Of a stretch of DNA of 64,000 nucleotides, positions 1 to 10,300 are shown in pieces (position 1 is the first letter of the stretch; each line of letters starts with the position of its first letter). The position numbers were made by a program, and so were the translations under genes. The DNA comes from Bacteroidota bacterium (GTDB lineage Bacteria; Bacteroidota; Bacteroidia; Bacteroidales; Dysgonomonadaceae). The notes beneath the pieces were generated by a model, which saw only the letters and a program-made list of their open reading frames with translations, was not told the origin of the DNA and did not search any database. Where the stretch lies: assembly GCA_023399295.1 (NCBI GenBank), contig JAEWQF010000014.1:1-64000 (forward strand), read 5' to 3'.

Positions 1-605
1 GCGATGAAGGGGATGATCACCGGCACCAGCGCCATGTAGGAGTAGGCGGCGATGGCAATCGGCCCCAGCAGGTGCGGTGCCAGCTTGATGGTGGTGTAGA
101 TGGCCGTGGGGCCGTCAGCACCGCCGATGATACCGAGTGAGGCCGCTTCCGGCAGGGTGAAGCCCATCAGCACCGCACCGATCAGCACCGAGAAGATGCC
201 CAGCTGTGCCGCCCCACCGAAGAGGGAGAGCTTCAGGTTGCGCAGCATCGGCCCGAAGTCGGTCAGCACCCCCACCCCCATGAAGATGATGGGGGGCAGG
301 ATACCGGTCTTGATCAGTGCAAAATAGAGAAAATTCATGATCCCATGCTTGTCGGCAATGTCGAGCAGGCTCATGTAGCTGCCGTCGGCATTGTGTACCA
401 GTGATGTGTCCACAATGCCCAGTCCTGCCCCGGGCAGGTTAGCCAGCAGCACACCGAATCCGATGGGCACCAGCAGCAGCGGTTCATACTGTTTCTTGAT
501 GCCCAGGTAGAGCAACACAAAGGCGATCAGCCACATCAGAACGGTCTCCCAGCCCATGGTGCTGAATCCCGTCATCTCCAGTATGTTGGAAAAGATGTCT
601 CTCAT
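1..605 (-). CDS. oadB: Oxaloacetate decarboxylase beta subunit (partial, C-terminus off the window)
   Basis: This is the membrane-embedded carboxybiotin decarboxylase that couples CO2 release to Na+ export. Reading the minus strand from the ATG at 605-603 gives a protein beginning MRDIFSNILEMTGFSTMGWE, then long hydrophobic stretches. The family hallmark GGADGPTAIY follows, after a segment resembling GILPPIIFMGVGVLTDFGPM. About 200 of an expected 370-430 residues are present; the rest lies left of base 1. The start codon overlaps the oadA stop by one base (TGATG), so the two are probably translationally coupled. Gene order oadG-oadA-oadB supports an oxaloacetate decarboxylase rather than a lone decarboxylase. 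No internal break is seen in the visible part. Confidence 0.93.
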   Translation of the reverse strand, partial: MRDIFSNILEMTGFSTMGWETVLMWLIAFVLLYLGIKKQYEPLLLVPIGFGVLLANLPGAGLGIVDTSLVHNADGSYMSLLDIADKHGIMNFLYFALIKTGILPPIIFMGVGVLTDFGPMLRNLKLSLFGGAAQLGIFSVLIGAVLMGFTLPEAASLGIIGGADGPTAIYTTIKLAPHLLGPIAIAAYSYMALVPVIIPFI

Positions 606-2521
606 CACGATTGCAGTTTAACCAGTGTGTCATCCTCGTCGACCGAGGCACCGTTGGCAAAGCAGATGTCGATCACCTTGCCACTCACTTCGGAAGCCAC
701 CGCGTTGTAGGTCTTCATCGACTCGATGTAGCCGATCAGGTCCCCCTCCTTCACCATATCACCCACTTTCAGCGGGCTCTCCGACGACTCCTTGGTGAGG
801 AAGAACTTACCCTCCAGGGGTGAGAGCACCTCCTGCACTGCACCCGTTACGGAAGCAGCGGCTACGGGAGCAGCGGGGGCTGCATCCTTCGGGGCGGGCA
901 GTGACCCACCGTTGTTGCTTCCGGGGTAGGAAATATTAACCACGAACTCCTCGTTGTCCACGTTCACCACCAACTGCTTGGGCATGAACGAAGACCCTTC
1001 TGACGCAGGATTCGCGGCGGGTGCTGCAGCGGTACCAGCAGTTGCGGCCGGTGCGATAGCCTCCGACTTGCGCTTTGCCAGATCGGCTTCAAACGCCTTC
1101 TTGGCTTCACCCGATTTGTAGGCACGATACTGCTCGGGATGCATCGCCAGCTCGAAGAGCTCCTCCTCATCCTCTCCCAGCTCCCAATTATGCTGTTTCA
1201 TCTCTTCACGGAACGCATCCAGCTTGTCGGGGTAGAGTTCCTGCGGGTTGCCGTTGTAGAAGGCGCGCCCCTGCTCCTTCGCCATCGCCACGATCTCGGG
1301 CGCCGGCGCACCGGGCAACTTACCCGACTTACCCAGGATCATGTCCCAGATGTTGTCGGCGATCATCGACCAGCGCTCCTTGCCCTTCTCAAGCTGCAGT
1401 ACGTTCATCAGCGCCAGGTTCTTCACATACTGGCTGTAGGGGGTCACCAGCGGAGGATAGCCCACCATGGGCCATACATGCGACACCTCGTCGAACAGCT
1501 TGATCATCAGGTCATCCTGTGTCAGCTCCGGCTGTCCGTTCTTCACCTTCCAGCGGTTCAGCGAGGCGAGGTTGTTCTCCAGGTCGGCCATCAGGCTGCC
1601 CATCATGCCACCGGGCAGGCCGGGAGCGATCAGCAGCGAGTTCATCACCCTGTTTTTTGAGTCGATGAAGTAACCCAGGAAATCATCCATAAACTGCTGG
1701 GTGAGCGACCGCACCTTCATATAGGCCTTCATGTTGATCTCCGGCACCTTGAAGCCGGCATCCTTCAGCATCGCCTGCACCGCCAGCAAGTCGGCGTGTC
1801 CGGTACCCCAGGAGAGCGGTTCCATGCCCACGTCGATAAATTCCGCACCGGCATGGGCCGCCTCCAGGATGGAGGCCATCTGGAAGCCGGGACCGGCATG
1901 ACCGTGGTAGGTGACCGGTATATCGGCATGTTTCTCCTTGATTTTCCTGATGATCCTCCCGATGGTGGCGGGGCGACCCACACCGGCCATGTCCTTGATG
2001 CAGATCTCGTCGGCACCCATCCCGATCAGCGTCTCAGCCAGGTCGGTGTAGTACTTCACCGTATGTACCGGTGAGACGGTGAGGCTGAGTGCTGCCTGCG
2101 AGATCATGCCCGCCTCCTTCGCGAACACAATGGAGTCCTTCAGGTTGCGGGAATCATTGAGCCCGTCGAACGAACGGGCAATATCGGTGCCCTGTTGCTT
2201 CTTTACCCGAAACATCAGCCGCCGCACATCGGAGGGTACCGGGCTCATCCGGATGCCGTTCAGTCCCCGCTCCAGCATGTGGGTCTGGATGCCTGCATCG
2301 TTGAAGGGCTGTGTCCAGTCGCGCACAGCCTTGTTGGGGTTCTCGCCAAACAGCAGGTTGATCTGCTCGAAGCCGCCGCCGTTGGTCTCCACACGGGCGA
2401 AACAACCCATCTCGATGATCGCGGGAGCCACCTCGGTAAGTTGTTCCACCGTGGGGACATACTTACCTGAGGATTGCCACATGTCCCTGTAAAGGAGACT
2501 GAATTTAATCTCTTTTGCCAT
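605..2521 (-). CDS. oadA: Oxaloacetate decarboxylase alpha subunit (carboxyltransferase plus biotin carrier)
   Basis: This subunit transfers the carboxyl group of oxaloacetate to biotin, leaving pyruvate. From MAKEIKFSLLYRD the protein has 638 residues. An HMGL-like carboxyltransferase TIM barrel comes first, with metal-site motifs KDMAG and HGHAG. A conserved PYC/OADA domain follows, then an Ala/Pro-rich hinge at about 500-580. A C-terminal biotinyl domain carries the acceptor lysine in ESMKT, a variant of the usual AMKM. A longer reading frame reaches 2587, but the extra 22 residues are low-complexity and would overlap the end of oadG, so the ATG at 2521 is preferred. A pyruvate carboxylase B subunit would look similar; the flanking oadB and oadG decide for the decarboxylase. 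Confidence 0.95.
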   Translation of the reverse strand: MAKEIKFSLLYRDMWQSSGKYVPTVEQLTEVAPAIIEMGCFARVETNGGGFEQINLLFGENPNKAVRDWTQPFNDAGIQTHMLERGLNGIRMSPVPSDVRRLMFRVKKQQGTDIARSFDGLNDSRNLKDSIVFAKEAGMISQAALSLTVSPVHTVKYYTDLAETLIGMGADEICIKDMAGVGRPATIGRIIRKIKEKHADIPVTYHGHAGPGFQMASILEAAHAGAEFIDVGMEPLSWGTGHADLLAVQAMLKDAGFKVPEINMKAYMKVRSLTQQFMDDFLGYFIDSKNRVMNSLLIAPGLPGGMMGSLMADLENNLASLNRWKVKNGQPELTQDDLMIKLFDEVSHVWPMVGYPPLVTPYSQYVKNLALMNVLQLEKGKERWSMIADNIWDMILGKSGKLPGAPAPEIVAMAKEQGRAFYNGNPQELYPDKLDAFREEMKQHNWELGEDEEELFELAMHPEQYRAYKSGEAKKAFEADLAKRKSEAIAPAATAGTAAAPAANPASEGSSFMPKQLVVNVDNEEFVVNISYPGSNNGGSLPAPKDAAPAAPVAAASVTGAVQEVLSPLEGKFFLTKESSESPLKVGDMVKEGDLIGYIESMKTYNAVASEVSGKVIDICFANGASVDEDDTLVKLQS

Positions 2522-2549
2522 AAAAATATTGTTTGATTTGTTTGATTTG

Positions 2550-2801
2550 TTATCGCTTCTCAATGGAGTCGACCCTTCCTTTCCCACGGGTGATCACATC
2601 CACCACGGCAGCAATCGCAGCCAGTTTGCGGGGTTGAATCGTTTGACCCCGATCAGCACCCTTCGCGGGTGTCGTCTCACTGATTGTTCTGTTTGTGATC
2701 GCAATCACCAGGTTGCCCACCCCTACCACCAGGAAGAGTATCACAAACACCATGACCATGCCAATGACCAGTAAGGTCAATGCCTCATTCATATTTTCCA
2801 T
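2550..2801 (-). CDS. oadG: Oxaloacetate decarboxylase gamma subunit
   Basis: This is a small membrane anchor that assembles the alpha and beta subunits. The 83-residue product from MENMNEALTLL has one N-terminal transmembrane helix (about 9-30, rich in V, I, L, F) and a basic cytoplasmic tail, the usual OadG plan. The frame is open upstream to 2957, but that extension would cross a -7 promoter element at 2904-2911, so the ATG at 2801 (or 2792) is preferred. It is the first gene of the operon, 28 bases before oadA. Sequence conservation in this family is weak; the call rests on size, topology and position. Confidence 0.85.
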   Translation of the reverse strand: MENMNEALTLLVIGMVMVFVILFLVVGVGNLVIAITNRTISETTPAKGADRGQTIQPRKLAAIAAVVDVITRGKGRVDSIEKR

Positions 2802-3118
2802 AGATTCCAGTTTTAAAAAATGCACCATAGATGATAACCCTTCATGACCTAAAAAAAAGGTGATGGTTCGGAATGAACGCAAGAGTGTGTACATTTTGTC
2901 ATTCAAAAATAGCAAAAAAAAACGATTTGATTGCACTCGAACCCGTTTTTTGTGCAATTTTTAAATTTTATTTAAACGGGAGCGGCCGATCTCTGAAGAA
3001 TTGATAAAATGAAACCGGTTCACTGGGAGTGCTGAAAGGAGTGAACGGATTGCCCGAGAGAGAAGGGAATGATGCGGAGAGGGTCACCGATAAGGAAGAG
3101 TCTGAGATGAGGGGGGAC
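2802..3118. other. Intergenic stretch between the FecR-like fragment and oadG
   Basis: About 317 bases without a convincing gene. It holds the oad promoter region. The 75-residue minus-strand frame at 2968-3195 is Ser/Pro-rich, shows no domain and does not continue the FecR-like fragment, so it is not called. Confidence 0.5.
2904..2911 (-). promoter_or_regulatory. Bacteroidota -7 element of the oad operon
   Basis: Read on the minus strand this is TATTTTTG, matching TAnnTTTG. It lies about 100 bases upstream of the preferred oadG start. No clear TTTG -33 box is present at the usual 20-base spacing, so the assignment is tentative. Confidence 0.4.
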
Positions 3119-3388
3119 TCAACAATGTGGGGCGGAATTTCCGGGTGAGTGAAGGGTGGCAAGAATTGCATTTTTGAGCTCTTCCGATTCATCACTGTCC
3201 AGTGTAGCCAGATCCCGGTTTTGCCTCAGTATGATCTCCCTGGCTGCGCGGATAACCTCGCTGCTAGCCAGTGAGCTGATCTCATCCTGTTTAAGCAAGT
3301 CACCCAGGGTATCGGAGTCGCTGCAGGCATACTCCAGAAACTGATCGTTGAGCAGCAGCCTTGTTATTGCCAATTCGTCACTTTTCAC
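3119..3388 (-). CDS. Truncated FecR-like anti-sigma factor (cytoplasmic domain only)
   Basis: The product is about 90 residues starting at a GTG (VKSDELAITRLLL). It resembles the N-terminal cytoplasmic part of FecR-type anti-sigma factors: a short helix with a LLLNDQFLEYA-like segment, then helices rich in acidic and basic residues. It immediately follows the ECF sigma gene, where FecR genes normally sit. It stops just where the transmembrane helix and periplasmic FecR domain should begin, and none of the other minus-strand frames continues the family. The frame is open upstream to another GTG at 3490, inside the sigma gene. It is either a degraded anti-sigma or a genuinely clipped soluble one. 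Family assignment is moderate at best. Confidence 0.45.
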   Translation of the reverse strand: MKSDELAITRLLLNDQFLEYACSDSDTLGDLLKQDEISSLASSEVIRAAREIILRQNRDLATLDSDESEELKNAILATLHSPGNSAPHC

Positions 3389-3434
3389 ACTTGTAGCGTT
3401 GTACAAAGAGGACGGCCGGGGCGTCAGGATGTAC

Positions 3435-4031
3435 TCACTGTATTTGAAGTGATTTCTCCAGCGAGATGGAACGGAGTCGTGCAAGGCCACGACAGATCAG
3501 ATTGCGCAACGACTGGTAGTTGATTCCCATCAGCAGGGAGATCTCTTCATACCTTCTGTTCTCCAGATAATAGAGGGTGATCGCCTGACGTTCCCTGACG
3601 GACAATCGGTTCATCAACCGCTTCAGACTCCGGGAACAGAGCGCCTCCTTTTCGCAGTGGATGAAGTCATCCTCCACGTTCTGGCCACCGGCAAGCTGAT
3701 AATCCTCCACATCATTGTCGGTGTAGTAGTTGTTTTTTCTGAGTTCGTCGCACAGTTTGTTCTTCAATGCGACAAAAAGATAGGATTTGACGTGCTGCAC
3801 ATGGCCCATCTCCTCCTGCTTGTAATAGATCTTCACAAAAACATCATGGATGCAATCTTTTACCAACTCTCTGTCGGACGTGATCTTACAGCCGAAGTTA
3901 AAGAGCACCTGTACATAACTGTCATACAGGCTGCCAATTGATTCTGTCGCATCGCCCTGTATGACTGGAGAGCCATCCGGCATGCAGGATTCCGTGTTCT
4001 TCTCTGAAATATAATCGATCTCGCTTTTCAT
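3435..4031 (-). CDS. ECF-type RNA polymerase sigma factor
   Basis: This is a sigma-70 family factor with region 2 and region 4 only. From MKSEIDYISEK it has about 198 residues. Region 2 spans roughly 30-95 (SLYDSYVQVLFNFGCKITSD, then VKDCIHDVFVKIY). Region 4 covers about 130-190, with the helix-turn-helix around YEEISLLMGINYQSLRNLI. The frame extends to 4061, but that start would sit almost on a -7 element at 4066-4073 (TAGGTTTG on the minus strand), so 4031 is preferred. Such factors in Bacteroidota usually pair with FecR and a TonB-dependent transporter. Here only a clipped FecR-like gene follows and no SusC/SusD pair is nearby. Confidence 0.88.
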   Translation of the reverse strand: MKSEIDYISEKNTESCMPDGSPVIQGDATESIGSLYDSYVQVLFNFGCKITSDRELVKDCIHDVFVKIYYKQEEMGHVQHVKSYLFVALKNKLCDELRKNNYYTDNDVEDYQLAGGQNVEDDFIHCEKEALCSRSLKRLMNRLSVRERQAITLYYLENRRYEEISLLMGINYQSLRNLICRGLARLRSISLEKSLQIQ

Positions 4032-4065
4032 AGGCAGGTGACAAAAATCTGGTGATTGCACAATG

Positions 4066-4073
4066 CAAACCTA
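4066..4073 (-). promoter_or_regulatory. -7 element upstream of the ECF sigma gene
   Basis: Minus-strand TAGGTTTG fits TAnnTTTG and lies about 35 bases upstream of the preferred start at 4031. No good -33 box is seen 20 bases further out. Confidence 0.4.
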
Positions 4074-4171
4074 ACAGATATCTCACCTTTTCGCTGGAAT
4101 TTTCTGGTAATAGAATGGAAAAAACTGACATCTATGTTTTACAACATATCGTCATCACCAGCGGCAGCAGC

Positions 4172-7100
4172 CTACTCCAACTTCTGAAACCAATAGATCG
4201 TCCGGTTCTCTGGATGGGCTACCGGATAGCCGTGCACCACAGGGATCGATTCCACTACTGTCGTCACACGCCCTGTCACAGGGTCGATCATCTTCACCCT
4301 GTAGATGCCCGCGGCAAGCGGTATCAGCGTCTCATCACCGCCACTATTGAAATAGATGATCTTTCCGATATCATTTTTTCCCATTGCATAGTAGTCGGTC
4401 TCTCCCTTCTGATGCGTGTGGCTGTTCATCCGAAAGGCATCCCTTAAAAAAGCGTCGTCATCAACTGGTGGGAGCCAGGGGAGTGACCCTCCCGCCATAA
4501 AAATGGCCCAGGCCTGCTCCTGATATCCCTGCGCAAAGTAGGTGACCGCCTTCTCCGGATAACTGATCCGATAGCTGAGCACCGCCTTGTAGACATCATC
4601 AAAGGTGACCCTGCCCACTTTCATCTGACGGGCAAACTGCCGGGGAGCCATGTTGAGGCCACCCCCAGGTGCGTACAACTCACCGCCATCCTTGTAGTGC
4701 CAGTATCGGATGTCGATGAGATCGACCACTGCCGCTCGAGCGGTGTGGGAGAGGATGGCATCCTGCACATCCTTGGTTGCACTCAACCCGATCAATGCAT
4801 CTTCACCGGTATCGCGCTGCCATTGATCCGTCTGATCGATCCAGAAAGCGGTGAAAGAGAGCGGACCGGTATACTCCGCACTGGTCAGATGCACCACGTT
4901 CCCATGACCGGCAAGCCTACTGAGGTTCTCTCTGATGTAGTTCCGGTGCAGTGCCCCTCTGGTGGGATGCGTCACATCGTAAAACATGGCGGCGAAAAAG
5001 ATCCTTTTGTCACCGGCAAATGGGACCGGTTCCGGGAATTGCGTCGCATTCACGTTGTTTTCCGTACGCCAGGGTGCGTCTACCCAGTGTGCGCCGGCCT
5101 CCAGAATGTTGTGCTGGAAGTAGTGCTGGTTGAATAGCATGATCCCCTCTGCCGAGGCGGCAGTGGCAAACGCCTGCAAGCGGGACCAATACCATCTGTT
5201 GGGCTTGGTCAGGTCGTACTTCGACAATCCATCCCAGGCAATCCCTTTGCCACTCCGGGCAAATGGCTGCTCGTAGAAAGGAGCCCACACCTCTCCATCT
5301 TTCCGCTTCACCCGTTCATGGTCGTCACGCCTGCGGTCGTACCACAGCCCATGGTTGTGATCCAACAGTATCAGCCGGTTCCGCTTCATTTCAGCCACCA
5401 CCGAATCAATCCTGTCGGTCAACCCTCTCCCCTCACGCCCCGGCACAAAACGGGTGACATGCAGCGATGCCCTTGCCAGCAATGGCCTCCTCAGCTTGCC
5501 GCTCCACCACTGCACGCCGGTGGCACCACCGGTGAGCAACGCGTCACGGTAACCAATGCGACCATTGGTGATTTGTATCTGTTCGTTGGCGGCAGCGGGA
5601 TGGCATTCCTCCGGCTCATCGGCGGGCAGCTGATCTGTTGTTGGGAGCTTTTCCGACACAGCATCAACCACTCCGATGTTCGCTTCAATCCATTGCCGCA
5701 AGGTGACCTTAGGCAGCGCCGCCGCCCGCGTCAGCTCCATAGCCTGGGCAATGGTGGGACTGCTGGTAGCGTCAGTGGAAACAGGCAACAGATCGGCTCT
5801 CGCCGAGAGATCCTCGTTGAGACGCGCCGACAACTGGGCATAGAAGAAGCTGCGGGGGGTGACATGACTGTTCGACTCGGACCATTCGCCATCGCCCGAG
5901 AACTGAGCCCAGCAGCCGTATGCTCTGTTAATATTTGCGTTGTCGGGTGAGAAACACTCAATCTCGGCAGCCGTACACTGCCAAAACAGACTGTTTGCCG
6001 TGGCCCATCCCGCGCCGTTGTAATGATGCCTCAGGTTGGTGAAACGCAGGTCGCCCCTGTCAATGTGCACATTGTCGAACAACAGACCGGTGGCCCAACT
6101 GTCGATGGCACCACTGAAACCGTGCGAATTTTTCGACTCACACTGCACAAAGGCATTGGGTCCGGCGGCCAGATGACCGGCGGCAAAATCGTGCACCCCC
6201 TCTTCCGAATAACAGCGCTGAAAGAGAGTCAACTGCCCCATGGTCAGAAAGCTGCTCCTGCGCATTCCCCCAATCTCAGAGACCGGGTCTGTCGCGATGC
6301 AATCTTCTACCGTGATCTGTGTACCTGTGGGTTGAATGATCACGGCACTACCTGCCAGCTGCTTAAAACGGATCTGTCGCACCCAGCAGTCGATGGCGTG
6401 CTCAATGGAGATCCCTGTCCAACAGTGATCCTCATCCTTCGGGTTGGCAGGATCAAACGACGACTCAATGGTCAGGTTCTCAACACCCGACCGTGCGATA
6501 CGACCCGGCCATCGGTACAACAACAGCATGGGATCGGTTTCATCGTCACGAAGGGTCATGGTCAGCGGTGCATCCAGCTCAACCATGTCGCCGTTCACAG
6601 CCTTGATGGTACGGTCCCAATAGAGATCCATCTCTCCCGGCTTCCAGCCCAGATAGGTGATGCCTCCACCAAAATGATCACACCCCAGGCGTTCAATCCA
6701 CTTGCGCGAGGAGGGACGATAAACGAACAGCGGCTGTTGCGCTTTCAACCCGGAGGGGTTTTCCACACGGATGATCCTGGCATTGACCGGTAGATAGGGG
6801 GTTGTGATGGCAATGGTGTCAGTCACAACCAGATCATTCAGACCCTCCAGACGGATAGAGGCATCCCGTTCCACGCCTGTTTTTCTCAAAATGGTCTCTC
6901 CCTTCCCACTGCCGCGCAACACCACGCCCGAGGCATGAATGGTGAGGGAGCCGCTCAGGGTAAAGAGACCCTTGTCCAGTAGCACTGCACCCCTGAATCC
7001 CTCCGCATTGGGGGGAAGAGACGATACATGGCGGATGGCTTTGCGGATGGTGGCGGTTGCATCGCCGTGCTGATGCGGGACAAACAACACATTCGCAACA

Positions 7101-7306
7101 GCGGGTATGGGTAGATCCGATTGCCTGTATCCGCAATAGGAGTAATCGGGCACCCTGTTGCCCAGGCTGTCCGGATGATACACAAGGGAACCGTCGCGCA
7201 CAGTGAGGGTCTGACTCTGTGAGACAGCTCCGGCAGGCAGCAACAACAACCATAAGAGGAGGATCACACAGCCACCGGTTGGTACGACATCATTCTTCAT
7301 CATCAT
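4172..7306 (-). CDS. Large secreted beta-helix protein, DUF6298-like, probable polysaccharide-active enzyme
   Basis: A 1044-residue exported protein. A hydrophobic signal peptide (about 10-30, ending near AGAVSQSQ) opens it. A pectate-lyase-like right-handed beta-helix follows (about 60-480), recognisable from repeated short strands such as GVVLRGSGKGETIL and ENLTIESSFDP. The C-terminal half (about 600-1040) looks like an alpha/beta barrel of the type I associate with DUF6298, with segments LILLDHNHGLWYDRRR and ATAASAEGIMLFNQHYFQHN rich in Asp, His, Asn and Trp. Substrate cannot be read from sequence. It lies 67 bases downstream of a hybrid sensor on the same strand, suggesting it is that sensor's target. 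Three Met codons open the frame; the third (7300) could also be used. Confidence 0.7.
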   Translation of the reverse strand: MMMKNDVVPTGGCVILLLWLLLLPAGAVSQSQTLTVRDGSLVYHPDSLGNRVPDYSYCGYRQSDLPIPAVANVLFVPHQHGDATATIRKAIRHVSSLPPNAEGFRGAVLLDKGLFTLSGSLTIHASGVVLRGSGKGETILRKTGVERDASIRLEGLNDLVVTDTIAITTPYLPVNARIIRVENPSGLKAQQPLFVYRPSSRKWIERLGCDHFGGGITYLGWKPGEMDLYWDRTIKAVNGDMVELDAPLTMTLRDDETDPMLLLYRWPGRIARSGVENLTIESSFDPANPKDEDHCWTGISIEHAIDCWVRQIRFKQLAGSAVIIQPTGTQITVEDCIATDPVSEIGGMRRSSFLTMGQLTLFQRCYSEEGVHDFAAGHLAAGPNAFVQCESKNSHGFSGAIDSWATGLLFDNVHIDRGDLRFTNLRHHYNGAGWATANSLFWQCTAAEIECFSPDNANINRAYGCWAQFSGDGEWSESNSHVTPRSFFYAQLSARLNEDLSARADLLPVSTDATSSPTIAQAMELTRAAALPKVTLRQWIEANIGVVDAVSEKLPTTDQLPADEPEECHPAAANEQIQITNGRIGYRDALLTGGATGVQWWSGKLRRPLLARASLHVTRFVPGREGRGLTDRIDSVVAEMKRNRLILLDHNHGLWYDRRRDDHERVKRKDGEVWAPFYEQPFARSGKGIAWDGLSKYDLTKPNRWYWSRLQAFATAASAEGIMLFNQHYFQHNILEAGAHWVDAPWRTENNVNATQFPEPVPFAGDKRIFFAAMFYDVTHPTRGALHRNYIRENLSRLAGHGNVVHLTSAEYTGPLSFTAFWIDQTDQWQRDTGEDALIGLSATKDVQDAILSHTARAAVVDLIDIRYWHYKDGGELYAPGGGLNMAPRQFARQMKVGRVTFDDVYKAVLSYRISYPEKAVTYFAQGYQEQAWAIFMAGGSLPWLPPVDDDAFLRDAFRMNSHTHQKGETDYYAMGKNDIGKIIYFNSGGDETLIPLAAGIYRVKMIDPVTGRVTTVVESIPVVHGYPVAHPENRTIYWFQKLE

Positions 7307-7373
7307 AGGCTTTCATTTCGCATCTCTCTTTCCTTCCCTGGAAGGACGAAGCAACGTCGCCCTTGTACCCGGA

Positions 7374-10300
7374 TCATACACCCCCGCTTCGATACTGGCT
7401 CATCCATTCGCGCGGCGTCAGCTGGTATTTCTTCTTGAAGCATTTGCCGTAATAGCCCGAATCTTTGAATCCCACCGCAAAGGCGACCTCCGAAACAGTC
7501 ATGTCTGTTGTCCTGATCAACTCCAACGAACGGCTCAGACGGAGCTCCTTCACAAAATCGACCGGTGCCAGACCGGTAATGTTTTTCAGTTTCTTGAAAA
7601 ATGCAGAACGGCTGATGTGCAGGGAAGCGGCAATGGCATCGATGTTAAAATCACTGTCCTCCATGTTTTCATCGATGACACGGGTCACATGACCGATAAA
7701 CTCCATGTCTCTTTGCATGAGAAACGCATCGTAATCGCCCCCATTACCGGTGAGGGGGTGTGCGTTGTTGCGCAGTCGCTCGCGAAAGAGACGCTGCTCA
7801 TTGAGCAGCTGTTCGATTCGTGCGACCAGGTGTTTCTTGTGAAATGGCTTGGTGATAAAAGCATTCACCCCCAGATGGAACGCTTCGACACGGAAATCAT
7901 CGTCATCCTTGGCCGTGAGCATCACCACAGGAATGTGACTGATCTGAAAGTCATTCCGTATCTCGGTCAGCAGCTCTGTGCCGCTCATTGAGGGCATCAT
8001 CTGATCAGTGACCACGATGTCGGGGTTGTTGAGACGGAGCTTCCTCAATCCCTCCTCACCGTCGTATGCGACATCCACATTGAACTGATCCTCCAGTTGC
8101 ATCCTGAGCATGTCACAGAGCGACCGGTTGTCTTCGATCAGCAACAACGAGGGAAGGGCGGCACGCTCCACAACCGACCGCTGGTCGCTCTCATCCACCG
8201 GCTGCAGCTCACTCTCCGCTGCAACCGTAACAGATGGTCTGGAGAGGTCGTCCATGTAGAAATCGACCGTCGACCCCTCAAAATGATCCTTTCCCAGCGG
8301 CATCTCAACCGTGAAGATCGAACCCTTCTCCTCTTGACTCTCCACCTGAATGGTACCATGATGAAGCGAGACCAGCTCCTTCGAGAGCGCCAGACCGATA
8401 CCGGTACCCGGATAATAGGCGTTCTGAGAGAAGCGGTCGAAGATCTCACCCAGCTTGTTCCGTGCAATGCCGATGCCGGTATCCTCCACCCGGATGAAAT
8501 ATCGCTGCCGATCCTGCAACAATCCGCAGGTAAGCAGGATGCGCCCGCCCGAGGGTGTGAACTTGAACGCGTTGGAGAGGATGTTGCGTACCACGATCTC
8601 CATTTTCTCCTTGTCGGCCCATACCAGCAGCTCCACCTCCAGCAGATGGCAGTCGAGGCTGATCATCTTCTCCGCCGAGAGCGGCAGAAAATCGTCACAG
8701 AGTGACTGCAACATCTCGTTGATCATCACCGGTGAGACATGGAGGCGCATCTTCTTGTTTTCCACCTTCCGGAAGTCCAGGATCTGGTTCACCAGATCCA
8801 GCATGTAGTTTGTATTCTTCTCCATCAGACGCAGGTACTTATGCCCCTTTTCCGAGAACGACTCCTGTTCCCTGAGCTCCTGGATGGGTCCCTTGATCAG
8901 CGTGAGGGGTGTGCGCAGCTCGTGTGAGATATTGGTGAAGAACTTGATCTTCAGCTCGGAGAGCTTGTGCTCGATGTAGACATCGTTCTTCATCTTGATC
9001 ATGAGAAACACAAACCGCAGTATGAAATAGAGCAATGCCAGGAAGCAGAGCGTATAGATCAGATAAGCCCAGGATGATCGCCACCAGGGTGGTTTGATCC
9101 TGATCGCCAGGCTCCTCTCCGAGGTGAGACCCGGATTGGTGTCATCCAGCGTCTGCACCCTGAAGCGGTAACTGCCGGGGGGCACATTGGTGTAGGAGGC
9201 CACCCTGTTTCTGTCAGCCTGGTGCCACTCCTTCTCATACCCCTCCAGGATGTACCGGTAGCGCACATGGCTCTGTGAGTAATAGTTCAACGCGGCAAAC
9301 TCGATGGAGAACATCGACTGATGGTGCTTTAAGGTTATCTTCTCCAGGTACTTCACCGAAAGGCTGTCACTGCTCCACTCCTCATACCTTTTGTTCGACA
9401 CCACCATGTCTACAATGAAGGTGGGATAGCTGACCGTGTCGTCACCGATCTGGTCGGGGTGAAAGGAGACAACACCTTCCCTGCTTCCAAACCAGAGCGT
9501 TCCGTTGTCGGCCGAGAGGGCACTGCACTCTTCCATGGAATAGCTGTCCAGCCCGTCATACTTGTCAAAATTGCGGAACACCTCCTCACGGTGGTTGAAA
9601 CGGGAGATGCCTTTTTCGGTGGAGAGCCACAGGTCGCCCTGTTGATCCTCGATGATGGAGAGGATCACATCGCTGTTGAGGCCATGATCGATGCCGTAGG
9701 TTTTGAACACCGGTTTCTGTTCCTTCGCGTCATAATGGTGCAACCTGATCAACCCTACTCCAAACAGACTCATCCAGATGTCGCCCGATTGATCCCGATA
9801 GAGGTTGTACACATCGTTGTTGCTGATGTTGCCGTCGTGCCGGTACTGCTCAAAGCGGATCTGGGCGGCTGACACGACATCGCCATCGAACGAGAGCAGG
9901 CCGTCGGTGGTGCCCACCCATATCCTTCCACTTTCATCCTCGATGATGTTGCGCACCTCCATGTACTGACCAAAGGAGGGATAGGTTGAGAATGAGTTGT
10001 ATTTGTGCTTGAAAAGGAGTCGTCCCTCCTCCTCCTCAATCAGGTTCAATCCGCCACCGAAGGTGGCAACCCATATCCTGCCACGGCTGTCCTGAAAGGT
10101 GTTGTAGACATCGTTGCTGCTGATTGAACGCGCATTGTCAATCTCATTGAGGTATCTGTTGAATCTGTAACCGGTGGGTTGCTCCGTGTCGGGTACTGCC
10201 CGCACGAGGCCTCTCCCCTTGGTGGAGAACCAGAGTCTGCCCTCCCTGTCCTCCATGATATGATAGACATTTCCAATGCGGTAGGACTCACGTGTGAAAG

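Noticed and set aside
2968..3195. Continuation of the anti-sigma gene by frameshift
   Set aside because: The frame is Ser/Pro-rich and lacks a transmembrane helix or FecR-like strand pattern, so a simple frameshift does not restore the family.
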